From NCBI GenBank assembly GCA_016291915.1, contig JAEEZP010000149.1, positions 1-8,854 of the forward strand: a stretch of 8,854 nucleotides of DNA, given 5' to 3'. The notes beneath the pieces were generated by a model. It was not told the origin of the DNA and made no database searches. It was given only the letters and a program-made list of their open reading frames with translations. Shown here in pieces: positions 1 through 6,202 of this stretch. Position numbers and translations under genes: made by a program. The stretch's first letter is position 1. Each line of letters begins with the position of its first letter. This DNA is from Prevotella sp. Its GTDB lineage: Bacteria > Bacteroidota > Bacteroidia > Bacteroidales > Bacteroidaceae.

Positions 1-225
1 CAGGAACATGATATAGTAAAGTCCAACCTGCCCGAAGAGCTCAAAACTGTCGTCACGCTCCAGGATATTCAGTCCGTATTTTCCCACGATGATTCCCGCA
101 AGCACCATACCGATGATATGGGGAATGCGTAACTTTGTCATAATCATCGGCGCCAGCAGAATGATACAGAGCACGATGAAGAAGACCCAAGTAGGGTCGG
201 TGATGGGAAAATAAGAGCTAAACAT
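1..225 (-). CDS. Kef-type cation:proton antiporter, N-terminal 75 residues (partial)
   Basis: The complement of 225 down to base 1 is one open frame of 75 codons that begins with ATG at 225-223 and runs off the left edge. The protein starts MFSSYFPITDPTWVFFIVLC, continues with a hydrophobic helix (about residues 11-29), then RIPHIIGMVLAGIIVGKYGL (residues 33-52) and a stretch ending GQVGLYYIMFL. This pattern is typical of the first helices of CPA2 / Na_H_Exchanger family monovalent cation:proton antiporters of the inner membrane. In the family the 'IPhiiG..laGi..G' helix is followed by a segment ending in 'GLyyImFlaGLE', and the window stops inside it. The catalytic aspartates and any C-terminal TrkA or universal stress domain lie outside the window. 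The frame is also open upstream of this ATG, but the family N-terminus aligns well here. The gene is divergent from asd. Family recognition is by eye; the transported ion cannot be told. Confidence 0.88.
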   Translation of the reverse strand, partial: MFSSYFPITDPTWVFFIVLCIILLAPMIMTKLRIPHIIGMVLAGIIVGKYGLNILERDDSFELFGQVGLYYIMFL

Positions 226-233
226 ATCTTCTG

Positions 234-241
234 CAAAATTA
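234..241 (-). promoter_or_regulatory. Possible -7 box of the antiporter gene
   Basis: The minus strand reads TAATTTTG here, an exact match to the Bacteroidetes -7 consensus TAnnTTTG. It ends only 8 nt before the antiporter ATG, so transcription from it would give a nearly leaderless mRNA. I see no convincing TTTG -33 box at the right distance, so this may be chance in AT-rich DNA. Confidence 0.3.
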
Positions 242-294
242 CAACTTTTTTTTAATATTCTGATTAGAAAGAAAAAAATAATTGAAGGAGGGGG

Positions 295-336
295 ACTATA
301 GGGACAATAGTAACTATAGGAAAAAAGTAACTATAG
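295..336. repeat. Three ACTATAG repeats at 17-18 base spacing
   Basis: ACTATAG occurs at 295-301, 313-319 and 330-336. The second copy lies inside ATAGTAACTATAG (307-319) and the third inside AAGTAACTATAG (325-336). The same 13-mer occurs downstream of asd at 1713-1725 and inverted at 1729-1741. The longer segment 297-319 matches 1703-1725 at 21 of 23 positions, differing only at 305-306 versus 1711-1712. The array lies between the divergent antiporter and asd genes and upstream of the asd promoter. It could be a regulator binding array or part of a dispersed repeat family; the second copy beyond asd favours the latter. Confidence 0.6.
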
Positions 337-382
337 ATATAATAGGGGGATGGGGGTAGTGATAAAAAATTAAAAAATATAC

Positions 383-411
383 TTGAAATAGGATGAAATG
401 TTGTAAATTTG
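383..411 (+). promoter_or_regulatory. Bacteroidetes-type promoter of asd
   Basis: TAAATTTG at 404-411 fits the -7 consensus TAnnTTTG exactly. TTG at 383-385 sits 18 bases upstream, as expected for the -33 element recognised by the Bacteroidetes primary sigma factor. A start site a few bases after 411 would give an untranslated leader of roughly 30 nt before the ATG at 447. Confidence 0.6.
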
Positions 412-446
412 CACGAAATAATGAGATAACAAAATTTTAAATAGGT

Positions 447-1457
447 ATGAAAGTGGCTATTGTTGGCGCCAGTGGCGCTGTAGGACAGGAGTTCCTGCGT
501 ATTCTCGATCAGAGAAATTTCCCGATGGACGAGTTGGTATTATTCGGCAGTGAGCGTTCTGCCGGCACCTCATATATGTTCCGTGGTAAGGAGCATGTCG
601 TTAAGCTGTTGCAGGATAACGATGATTTCAAAGATATAGATATCGCCTTTACCTCTGCCGGTGCAGGTACGAGCAAGAAGTTTGCGGATACCATCACCCG
701 TTATGGTACGGTGATGATCGACAACAGTTCTGCTTTCCGTATGGAAGCCGACGTGCCATTGGTGGTTCCCGAGTGCAATGCCGAGGATGCGCTGAACCGT
801 CCCCGTGGTATTATCGCCAACCCCAACTGCACCACTATCATGATGGTGGTTTGTCTGCAACCCCTTGAAAAGCTTTCACATATCAAGCGTATCCGTGTGG
901 CCAGCTACCAGAGTGCCAGTGGCGCCGGAGCCGCAGCAATGGCAGAGTTGCAGCAGCAGTATAAGGAGATTATTGAGAATCAGCCCATCACCGTGAAGAA
1001 GTTCCCGCATCAGTTGGCTTATAATGTGATTCCTCAGATTGATGTCTTCCAGCCGAATGACTATACGAAGGAAGAGATGAAGATGTTCTATGAGACACAG
1101 AAGATCATGCATACCGATGCGAAATGTTCTGCTACCTGCGTCCGTGTATCATCATTGCGTAGTCACAGTGAGAGTGTTTGGATAGAGACAGAGGAGCCTA
1201 TCTCTGTTGAGGATGCCCGTAAGGCATTGGCAGCAGCACCGGGTGTTACGCTCCGTGATGATCCTGCCAACCTTGTTTACCCGATGCCTTTAGAGACTGC
1301 CGGATTGGATGATGTATATGTGGGTCGTATCCGTAAGGATATCGCTGATGACAATGGTTTAACTTTCTGGCTCAGTGGTGATCAGATCCGTAAGGGTGCC
1401 GCCCTCAATGCCGTACAGATTGCAGAGTATCTGATAAAGGCTGAGCATAGAGTTTAG
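447..1457 (+). CDS. asd: Aspartate-semialdehyde dehydrogenase
   Basis: This 336-residue cytoplasmic enzyme catalyses the NADPH-dependent reductive dephosphorylation of L-aspartyl-4-phosphate to aspartate semialdehyde. That is the branch-point step to lysine/diaminopimelate, threonine and methionine. The N-terminal Rossmann motif GASGAVG is at residues 7-13. SSAFRME (94-100) contains the expected phosphate-binding Arg98. The catalytic cysteine is Cys128 in NPNCTT. SYQSASGAG (153-161) is the substrate loop, and His240 in RSHSES is the expected acid/base histidine. Length and all key residues fit an intact enzyme, and the ATG start places the nucleotide-binding motif at the usual distance. The gene is transcribed alone: it has its own promoter (383-411), a terminator 22 nt past the stop codon, and neighbours on the opposite strand. 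Repeat-bearing intergenic DNA flanks it on both sides. Confidence 0.97.
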   Translation: MKVAIVGASGAVGQEFLRILDQRNFPMDELVLFGSERSAGTSYMFRGKEHVVKLLQDNDDFKDIDIAFTSAGAGTSKKFADTITRYGTVMIDNSSAFRMEADVPLVVPECNAEDALNRPRGIIANPNCTTIMMVVCLQPLEKLSHIKRIRVASYQSASGAGAAAMAELQQQYKEIIENQPITVKKFPHQLAYNVIPQIDVFQPNDYTKEEMKMFYETQKIMHTDAKCSATCVRVSSLRSHSESVWIETEEPISVEDARKALAAAPGVTLRDDPANLVYPMPLETAGLDDVYVGRIRKDIADDNGLTFWLSGDQIRKGAALNAVQIAEYLIKAEHRV

Positions 1458-1479
1458 GATTACCCATCCCCCATCCCCT

Positions 1480-1515
1480 TACCCCTCCTCTTTGACAAGA
1501 GGAGGGGTATTTATT
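1480..1515 (+). terminator. Intrinsic terminator of asd
   Basis: ACCCCTCCTC (1481-1490) is perfectly complementary to GAGGAGGGGT (1499-1508). Flanking T-A pairs extend this to a 13-bp stem (1480-1492 with 1497-1509) around the loop TGAC. T-rich TTTATTT follows. It begins 22 nt after the asd stop codon. Confidence 0.85.
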
Positions 1516-1572
1516 TGTGAGAGGAAAGATAATTTTAGTATCGAGAGGTTATTGCTTTCTATGGCAAAAGTG

Positions 1573-1615
1573 ATTATCTCTAAAGTAAAACGACTTGTTT
1601 TACCTTAGAGATAGT
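1573..1615. repeat. Long imperfect hairpin 1 with GTAAAAC/GTTTTAC core
   Basis: ATCTCTAA (1576-1583) pairs with TTAGAGAT (1605-1612), and GTAAAAC (1585-1591) pairs with GTTTTAC (1597-1603). There is one A/C mismatch (1584/1604) and the loop is GACTT. Outer pairs extend the stem to 1573/1615. The octamer AGTGATTA occurs directly repeated at both edges (1569-1576 and 1613-1620). There is no T-run, so it does not look like a terminator. Confidence 0.7.
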
Positions 1616-1634
1616 GATTAAATCGAGGAGTAAA

Positions 1635-1685
1635 GGTCACCTTTTCCATAGTAAAACAAGTTGTTTTGGTATGGAAATAGTAACC
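1635..1685. repeat. Long imperfect hairpin 2, inverted relative of hairpin 1
   Basis: TTTCCATA (1643-1650) pairs with TATGGAAA (1670-1677). The inner part AAAAC/GTTTT surrounds the loop AAGTT. Outer GGT/ACC (1635-1637 with 1683-1685) pair discontinuously. The 19-base core 1651-1669, read on the minus strand, matches the core of hairpin 1 (1585-1603) at 16 of 19 positions, including the asymmetric ACTT of the loop. The two hairpins therefore look like inverted copies of one element with diverged outer arms. Confidence 0.6.
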
Positions 1686-1702
1686 AATGCTCATACAAGA
1701 AA

Positions 1703-1771
1703 TATAGGGATCATAGTAACTATAGTACCTATAGTTACTATAGATGACTACCATGAATATTGCTACTATAG
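1703..1771. repeat. Dispersed ATAGTAACTATAG repeat with perfect inverted copy
   Basis: ATAGTAACTATAG (1713-1725) is followed after TAC by its exact reverse complement (1729-1741), giving a 13-bp perfect stem with a 3-nt loop. Further ACTATAG copies are at 1737-1743 and 1765-1771. Bases 1703-1725 repeat 297-319 upstream of asd at 21 of 23 positions. No T-run follows the stem, so termination is unlikely to be its job. Confidence 0.7.
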
Positions 1772-1780
1772 ATAGGTAAT

Positions 1781-1810
1781 AAAAAAAGCATCGCGGATGC
1801 GATGCTTTTT
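1781..1810 (-). terminator. Intrinsic terminator of the ompA-like gene
   Basis: GCATCGC (1788-1794) and GCGATGC (1799-1805) form a perfect stem around a GGAT loop. It is flanked by seven A's on the left and five T's on the right. Read on the minus strand it ends in a run of seven T's and lies 24 nt past the stop codon of the ompA-like gene. The A and T flanks would also let it work on plus-strand transcripts. Confidence 0.92.
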
Positions 1811-1834
1811 AATGATCAGTATGTTAATCTGGGA

Positions 1835-2998
1835 TTACTCTGGATTAGCGATACAGATAGAAACGCGGTTCAGGTCATTCTCTGCGAATGGCTGTACGGT
1901 GTCACCATAAGAATCGTATGTGATGCGATCCTCAGCGATGCCATATTTCTCCTTCAGGCAGTTAACGACAACGTCAGCACGCTGAGCAGCGAGGCGAGCG
2001 TTGATTCTTGCGTTACCTGTACCCTTGTCAGCATAACCAGAAACGACAACCTTTGCATTTGGATACTTCTTCATGTAGTTAGCAATGTCCTCAACTTTAA
2101 CCATCTCAGCCTCAACGATAACGGTTGAGTTGATGGTGAAGAAGATGTCACGACGGATCGGTTCGATCTTCTCAGGAACAACTGGTTTTGGAGCATCCTT
2201 CCAGATAGTGTCATAAACAACAACATCGCGATATACATCGGTAGTGATGGTGTTGTAAGCCTTACCGAGGTTGATCTTCAAACCAACGAGAGCGTTGAAA
2301 TACCAGTCAGCGTTACCAGCCTTCTTGCTGTTGTAGTGGTCAGAGAGGATGTTTGCGTTACCCTCAACAACCAGACTTACAGCGTCAGAAAGACGGAAGT
2401 TCAGGTCGATACCAGCGCGTCCGAATGGGTTCACCTTTGTGCCGTCCCAGAGGTACTCCAGGAGATAAGCCTCACGGTTCTGGATTGTGCTTGCGATGTC
2501 ATTTACCTCCTCGTTAGCCCAAGCGATGTTTGCGCCACCACCGAGGAAAGCTACTACGTTGAATACACGGTCCTTGTTCCAACCACAGAAGAGGTTAGAG
2601 AGGTTGAACATGAAGTCCAGACCCGGAGCCACATACTTATACTTGTAGTCAGCAGTGTAAGGAGCACCACCGTTTGCAGGAACGTATCCGTTCCATCCAC
2701 CCTTGCTCTGCCAAGCGTTAGCCTGAAGACGCATGCCGAATACCGGAGTAAACTGGTAACCCAGACCGAGCTGTACGTTCGGAGAAATCAGCTTGTCGAA
2801 CTTAGCCTCACCGAGGGTGTACTGAGCACCGCCCATCAGGTTCAGGAACCAATGCTTCTTGAATTCGTAAGAGATGTCCTGATGATCAAACTCTTTTACG
2901 GTACGCTGATCAACGCGATCAACCACCTTGTCCTGAGCCATTGCATTTGCACTGAAGGCAAACAAGGCTACAAAAAGTAATGTTTTTAATGATCTCAT
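1835..2998 (-). CDS. OmpA-family outer membrane protein, barrel plus peptidoglycan-binding domain
   Basis: The 387-residue precursor has a signal peptide (about 1-21, cleavage after SANAMA). Residues ~45-245 have the alternating aromatic/glycine strands of a small outer-membrane barrel (FLNLMGGAQYTLG, VQLGLGYQFTPVFGMRLQAN, LVGLKINLG). A proline-rich hinge follows (KDAPKPVVPEKIEP, 268-281). Residues ~284-385 form the OmpA C-terminal domain. This domain shows GYAD (Asp324) and NARLAAQRADVV (Arg340), the positions that in E. coli OmpA bind diaminopimelate of peptidoglycan, and it ends NRVSIC. The protein probably ties the outer membrane to the cell wall. Codon use is strongly biased to a few preferred codons (AAC, AAG, GTT), suggesting high expression. 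The gene follows the FISUMP-repeat gene by 44 bases and is closed by a strong terminator. It may have its own promoter or be the last gene of the operon. Confidence 0.93.
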   Translation of the reverse strand: MRSLKTLLFVALFAFSANAMAQDKVVDRVDQRTVKEFDHQDISYEFKKHWFLNLMGGAQYTLGEAKFDKLISPNVQLGLGYQFTPVFGMRLQANAWQSKGGWNGYVPANGGAPYTADYKYKYVAPGLDFMFNLSNLFCGWNKDRVFNVVAFLGGGANIAWANEEVNDIASTIQNREAYLLEYLWDGTKVNPFGRAGIDLNFRLSDAVSLVVEGNANILSDHYNSKKAGNADWYFNALVGLKINLGKAYNTITTDVYRDVVVYDTIWKDAPKPVVPEKIEPIRRDIFFTINSTVIVEAEMVKVEDIANYMKKYPNAKVVVSGYADKGTGNARINARLAAQRADVVVNCLKEKYGIAEDRITYDSYGDTVQPFAENDLNRVSICIANPE

Positions 2999-3001
2999 AA
3001 A

Positions 3002-3015
3002 TCTAAAATTTTAGA
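3002..3015. promoter_or_regulatory. 14-bp palindrome in the ompA-like gene leader
   Basis: TCTAAAATTTTAGA is a perfect palindrome that ends 3 bases before the ATG at 2998, where the ribosome binds. It could be an operator or a weak RNA fold. The surrounding 46 bases are very AT-rich, so coincidence is possible. I find no exact TAnnTTTG in this gap (nearest TATATTTA), so I cannot place a promoter. Confidence 0.3.
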
Positions 3016-3044
3016 ATGTTTATAATATAAATATATGTTCAAAA

Positions 3045-5300
3045 TTAAGGTTTTACAGGTCTTATCGCACATCCGAGGAATCGCTGATGGCTTCCAACAT
3101 TATGATCATTGGTTGAGTACACGAAATAAAGATCTCTACCATATGCATAATAAGTATCCTTATACTCATTAACCGCAGATGTCCAATATTTCGCCTGTGT
3201 GAACTCACCTGATAAATTAGTACCATTATAGAAACCTACAGCCGGCAGGAAGATAGATTTGCCGCTTGGTCCGGTTATCTTATATCCGCCGTCGGTCCAA
3301 TCCCAAGTACATTTATTAATCAACTCAAAGACCTCCTTCTCAGAGGGCATACGCCAGGTACCTCCCCATTTTACATGCGCTACATCATACTCGGTACCCT
3401 TAATGTCAGTACCGATATCAACATAGCTTTCTTTCTTATTCTTATCTGTGGTTCCTTCTATATGAAAACTATAATTTTCAAAAGAATAATCGTTTTTCGG
3501 CTCTGTCTCACCCCAGGCATAATAGTTGCCATAATCAGAAGAGTACTCCGCACCGACATTGATATCAGCCCACTTCACACTCAGTCCGAGATCCACGGCA
3601 GTACCAACCTTAATGTTTGTATTACCACCAGGTGTATCGCCGCCAGGAGTGTCACCACCGGGAGTGTCACCACCGGGAGTATCACCGCCGGGAGTATCAC
3701 CGCCTGTGCCGCTACCCGATCCACTTGAACCACTTGTAGCTTCTGCATAAATGGCACGGATAGGAATCATAACGTTCTTGTCGGAAGTATGCTTCTGTAA
3801 AGTAGCACCCTTGAGTGTCACATAATAAGCTTTCACACTTCCCTCCTGACATTCTGAAGTCCAATAGTCGGCATCGGAGTCCCAGTACATCTTCGACCCC
3901 TTAATGGTTTCATAACCTGCACGCGGGAAGAAGATAGTGTTGTTCTCCATACCACTTCCGGGTTTACCATTCACAATATAGCCGCTGATTCCCGTTCCCT
4001 CATAATTCCTTGTAAATGTCCAGGTACATTTATTGACCAACTCATCATATTCTGCCTGTGACGGCATACGCCACTTGTCACCCCACTTCACATAAGCGAG
4101 ATCATAGTTGGTTCCAGCGATATTCGTAGAAGTATTGCCCTTCGCATAGTCAGAGTTATAACTACTCTTCAGCGAACCGGTATTATCACCCCAGCCATAA
4201 TAGCCACCAACCTCTTTGTCATTGGAGGCTCCCATGTTCCATTTTGCCCACTTCACACTCAAACCGAGATCCACATATTCGGGAACGGGGAAGTGTGTCA
4301 ACAGTGTAACAGAGAGTGTATCGCTATACACATAAGCACCATTCACCTGAGCGAAAGCGCAATAGTAATAAGTACCGCCCTCTTCCAAATAACTGAAGGT
4401 ATAACTGAAACTGTCAGAGGTAGGTTTACCATCCGTACGTTTCGTCGATGTGGCCTCCATATCCAAGGCCTCTATTGACTTGGCGATGAAGATACCGTAA
4501 CTGGTCACTACATCCTGATAATCGCCACCTAAGGTAGCACCTAACTTCACATTCGTATAGTTGATGCTCGTAGGTTCATTCAAGGTTACTGTCACAGGAA
4601 CGACATATTTTCCATAGACCGGACGGATGGCCAAGCCAAGATAACGCTCCAGAGCGATCACCATCTTCTCCGACTCGGAAAGATTCAAACCCATGGCATT
4701 ACGGACATTACCCATATTCAACATACCAGACCAATAAAAACCTTGGGTATCATCGCTGGTTGTCTCTCCACTTCGTTTACCCGTCACCGGCAGGAAGATA
4801 TTACCTGTTCCTTCTGCTTTTCCGCTGACACGGTAACCGCCAACGCCGTCTACTGTCTCCCATTCCCAGTTACAGTCGTCTATCAACTCCTGAATCTCCT
4901 GAGTTGTCGGCAGACGCCACTGGTCTTTCCACAATTGTGTTGCTATATCATATTTACCGGCAACGATATGTCCTGTGGGTTCCTCTACTGGGAAATATTT
5001 TAATTCTGTAGAATGGTTTTTGCCGGTGATGTCACCCCAACCCACTAAAAAGCCCAATCCGCTCTCCGTCTCTGCTCCGAGATTAAAATTAGCCCACTTT
5101 ACGCTCAGTCCGAGATCCACATACTCAGCTGTAGCCGGTGTAGTCAAAGGAACATCTTCCTCAAAATTAATGCTATCAATCTGCCAGACATAATACTCAA
5201 GTTTCGTTCCGTCGTTTAGATGAATATACACCTTTTGCTGTGCATAACCTGTAGTGATACACAGCAAAAGGAGCAAGGTTGAAATTAACAGTTTTTTCAT
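3045..5300 (-). CDS. Exported protein with three FISUMP-like domains
   Basis: The 751-residue precursor has a clear signal peptide (1-20, cleavage after GYA). A short motif KVYIHLNDGTKLEYYVWQID (23-42) follows. Three copies of a ~170-190-residue domain lie at about 59-229, 340-519 and 566-750. Each copy opens with a VDLGLSVKWA motif and then has a YxxWG motif (divergent in copy 1), a 'W+/-PxxxE' motif (WRLPTTQE, WRMPSQAE, WRMPSEKE), a C-W-W-like motif, IFLP/IFFP, YW(T)S and a final IRPV/IRAI. This is the Fibrobacter succinogenes major paralogous-type domain common in Bacteroidetes surface proteins, whose function is unknown. Between copies 1 and 2 a Fn3/Ig-like stretch (~234-336) occurs; between 2 and 3 a flexible linker SGSSGSGSGT plus five GGDTP (533-557). 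Its ATGA overlap (4 nt) with the preceding gene implies translational coupling. It has no evident C-terminal sorting tail. A surface or secreted location is inferred. Confidence 0.88.
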   Translation of the reverse strand: MKKLLISTLLLLLCITTGYAQQKVYIHLNDGTKLEYYVWQIDSINFEEDVPLTTPATAEYVDLGLSVKWANFNLGAETESGLGFLVGWGDITGKNHSTELKYFPVEEPTGHIVAGKYDIATQLWKDQWRLPTTQEIQELIDDCNWEWETVDGVGGYRVSGKAEGTGNIFLPVTGKRSGETTSDDTQGFYWSGMLNMGNVRNAMGLNLSESEKMVIALERYLGLAIRPVYGKYVVPVTVTLNEPTSINYTNVKLGATLGGDYQDVVTSYGIFIAKSIEALDMEATSTKRTDGKPTSDSFSYTFSYLEEGGTYYYCAFAQVNGAYVYSDTLSVTLLTHFPVPEYVDLGLSVKWAKWNMGASNDKEVGGYYGWGDNTGSLKSSYNSDYAKGNTSTNIAGTNYDLAYVKWGDKWRMPSQAEYDELVNKCTWTFTRNYEGTGISGYIVNGKPGSGMENNTIFFPRAGYETIKGSKMYWDSDADYWTSECQEGSVKAYYVTLKGATLQKHTSDKNVMIPIRAIYAEATSGSSGSGSGTGGDTPGGDTPGGDTPGGDTPGGDTPGGNTNIKVGTAVDLGLSVKWADINVGAEYSSDYGNYYAWGETEPKNDYSFENYSFHIEGTTDKNKKESYVDIGTDIKGTEYDVAHVKWGGTWRMPSEKEVFELINKCTWDWTDGGYKITGPSGKSIFLPAVGFYNGTNLSGEFTQAKYWTSAVNEYKDTYYAYGRDLYFVYSTNDHNVGSHQRFLGCAIRPVKP
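3568..5120 (-). repeat. 29-base near-identical segment at the head of each FISUMP domain
   Basis: The DNA encoding VDLGLSVKWA is nearly identical in the three domains at 3568-3596, 4246-4274 and 5092-5120. The first differs from the second at 2 of 29 bases and from the third at 2 of 29, although the rest of the domains has diverged much more. This could reflect strong constraint on the motif, or recombination between copies. Confidence 0.75.
3630..3704 (-). repeat. Five 15-bp tandem units encoding (GGDTP)5
   Basis: Five contiguous 15-base units, differing only at a few third-codon positions, encode GGDTP x5. A degenerate sixth unit (GGNT) continues to about 3618. They form the linker between the second and third FISUMP-like domains. 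In-frame units like these can gain or lose copies without breaking the gene, so linker length may vary between strains. Confidence 0.92.
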
Positions 5301-5812
5301 TTCTTACGAATCTTAAAAGAATATTTGTCTATGCGTATAATATATACTCCCTTTACGAGTGGCGACAAAGAGATCGTTAAAGCGTCACCCGCCAGGTTAG
5401 AGGGAACCTGATATTGTTTACCATCGATACCGAAGAGCCGCCATTGCGCTTGCTTGTCCACGCCACTAATGATGACATTCTCTCCATCAAGATAAGTAAT
5501 AGTCATTAATTGACCAGTCTGAGAAGTCTGTTCAATACCGGAAGTAGCTTTGTCAACAAAGTCAATCTTCGCGATATCACTATAAGAGTAGTTGTCAGGA
5601 AGAGTCATCGAGAAATTTGAAGTCTTCACCAATACAGAAGTACCATCGAAGGTAACCACCGGTTTTTCGTCTAACGAATATCCGAATTCTTTGCCATCCT
5701 TGAAGACGATACGCAATACATCCCCGTCATGACTGGCGAGGACTGTCTCTCCACCCATGAGGGTGAAGAGCAAGGTGAAGATCATCACGCGTATCTTTCC
5801 TACTTTATTCAT
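5297..5812 (-). CDS. Small exported protein with a sorting-tail-like C-terminus
   Basis: The 171-residue precursor has a signal peptide (about 1-26, cleavage after VLA). Residues 32-57 (VLRIVFKDGKEF...EKPVVTFDG) match a pattern seen in many short Bacteroidales exported proteins, and a similar motif opens the next gene's product (VYIHLNDGTKLEYYVWQID). SDIAKIDFVD (78-87) follows. The C-terminal third, WRLFGIDGKQYQ...ISLSPLVKGVYIIRIDKYSF-KIRKK, resembles the Por secretion tail (type IX sorting domain) in its 'G..kGvYii.i...fKi.kK' pattern. Here there is almost no passenger domain, since the mature protein is only ~145 residues. The start overlaps the DUF1573 gene by 8 nt and the end overlaps the FISUMP gene by 4 nt. 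Function unknown; the similarity to sorting tails is by eye, and in organisms without a type IX system such tails may be only relics. Confidence 0.8.
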   Translation of the reverse strand: MNKVGKIRVMIFTLLFTLMGGETVLASHDGDVLRIVFKDGKEFGYSLDEKPVVTFDGTSVLVKTSNFSMTLPDNYSYSDIAKIDFVDKATSGIEQTSQTGQLMTITYLDGENVIISGVDKQAQWRLFGIDGKQYQVPSNLAGDALTISLSPLVKGVYIIRIDKYSFKIRKK

Positions 5813-6200
5813 CTTTTTTCATTGTTCCCACAATCTTAATATAGGTGGGAGTATCATTATTACGGGTATAAATACCCACTTTCTCTTCAAAGTCGCCGTA
5901 TCTTTTGTTCGCCGTCTTCATCTCAACGGTCAGCGTCGCCTTATCTCCCTTACGAAGCAAAACACGGCTCGATTTGGCATACACACAAGTACAACTCGTA
6001 CGGATATCAGATATATACAAGTCTTTCTTACTTTTGTTTTTCAACTCTAAGGTAAAACTCTGACCCTGAGGATCACGGGTAATCTCACCTAACTTCACTA
6101 CTTTCTTGCTTACCCATAGCTTATCGGGTTTGTCAGCACAGGCACTCAATGAAAGTACCAAAAGTAGAAGAAATGATATCCGACGGAGATTATCTTTCAT
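5805..6200 (-). CDS. DUF1573-family lipoprotein
   Basis: This 131-residue precursor has a hydrophobic leader with a lipobox, LSAC, whose cysteine is residue 21, so it is probably a lipoprotein of the cell envelope. The mature part is a single immunoglobulin-like beta domain of the DUF1573 type. It shows FTLELKNKSKKDLYISDI (49-66), the hallmark SCTC (69-72), LLRKGDKATLTVEM, and a closing strand IKIVGTMKK. DUF1573 proteins are abundant in Bacteroidetes and their role is not established; the fold resembles other periplasmic protein-binding Ig-like domains. The gene lies 2 nt after the lipoprotein gene upstream and overlaps the next gene by 8 nt (ATGAATAA), so it is firmly within the operon. The residue after the lipid cysteine is Ala, and the following ADKPDK is not a clear surface-export signal. 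Confidence 0.85.
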   Translation of the reverse strand: MKDNLRRISFLLLLVLSLSACADKPDKLWVSKKVVKLGEITRDPQGQSFTLELKNKSKKDLYISDIRTSCTCVYAKSSRVLLRKGDKATLTVEMKTANKRYGDFEEKVGIYTRNNDTPTYIKIVGTMKKDE

Positions 6201-6202
6201 AC

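Larger units (their letters stand above)
1458..1834. other. Repeat-rich gap between convergent asd and ompA-like genes
   Basis: I see no credible gene in these 377 bases. The stretch holds the asd terminator (1480-1515), two long imperfect hairpins (1573-1615 and 1635-1685), a perfect 13-bp inverted repeat (1713-1741), a further ACTATAG (1765-1771) and the ompA-like gene's terminator (1781-1810). Between the two terminators there are roughly 265 bases whose content is almost entirely inverted repeats, lying in a region that should be transcriptionally quiet. Confidence 0.7.

Noticed and set aside
295..336. CRISPR-like spaced repeats upstream of asd
   Set aside because: Repeat units are only 7-13 bases with 10-base intervals and no spacer-length regularity, and there are no cas genes nearby.
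307..1741. An invertible segment carrying asd between inverted copies of ATAGTAACTATAG
   Set aside because: The 13-bp copies at 307-319 and 1729-1741 are inverted, but an extra direct copy (1713-1725) is also present, no recombinase gene is seen, and switching a housekeeping biosynthetic gene is implausible.
2336..2980. Long plus-strand open frame (214 residues) opposite the ompA-like gene
   Set aside because: Codon-biased genes often leave long open antisense frames. The translation has no recognisable domain, while the minus strand encodes an intact OmpA-family protein.
3559..3750. Plus-strand open frame encoding PPGVS repeats resembling a collagen-like protein
   Set aside because: It is the exact antisense of the GGDTP linker and the surrounding FISUMP gene, has no leader or export signal, and its repeats are explained by the 15-bp coding units on the other strand.
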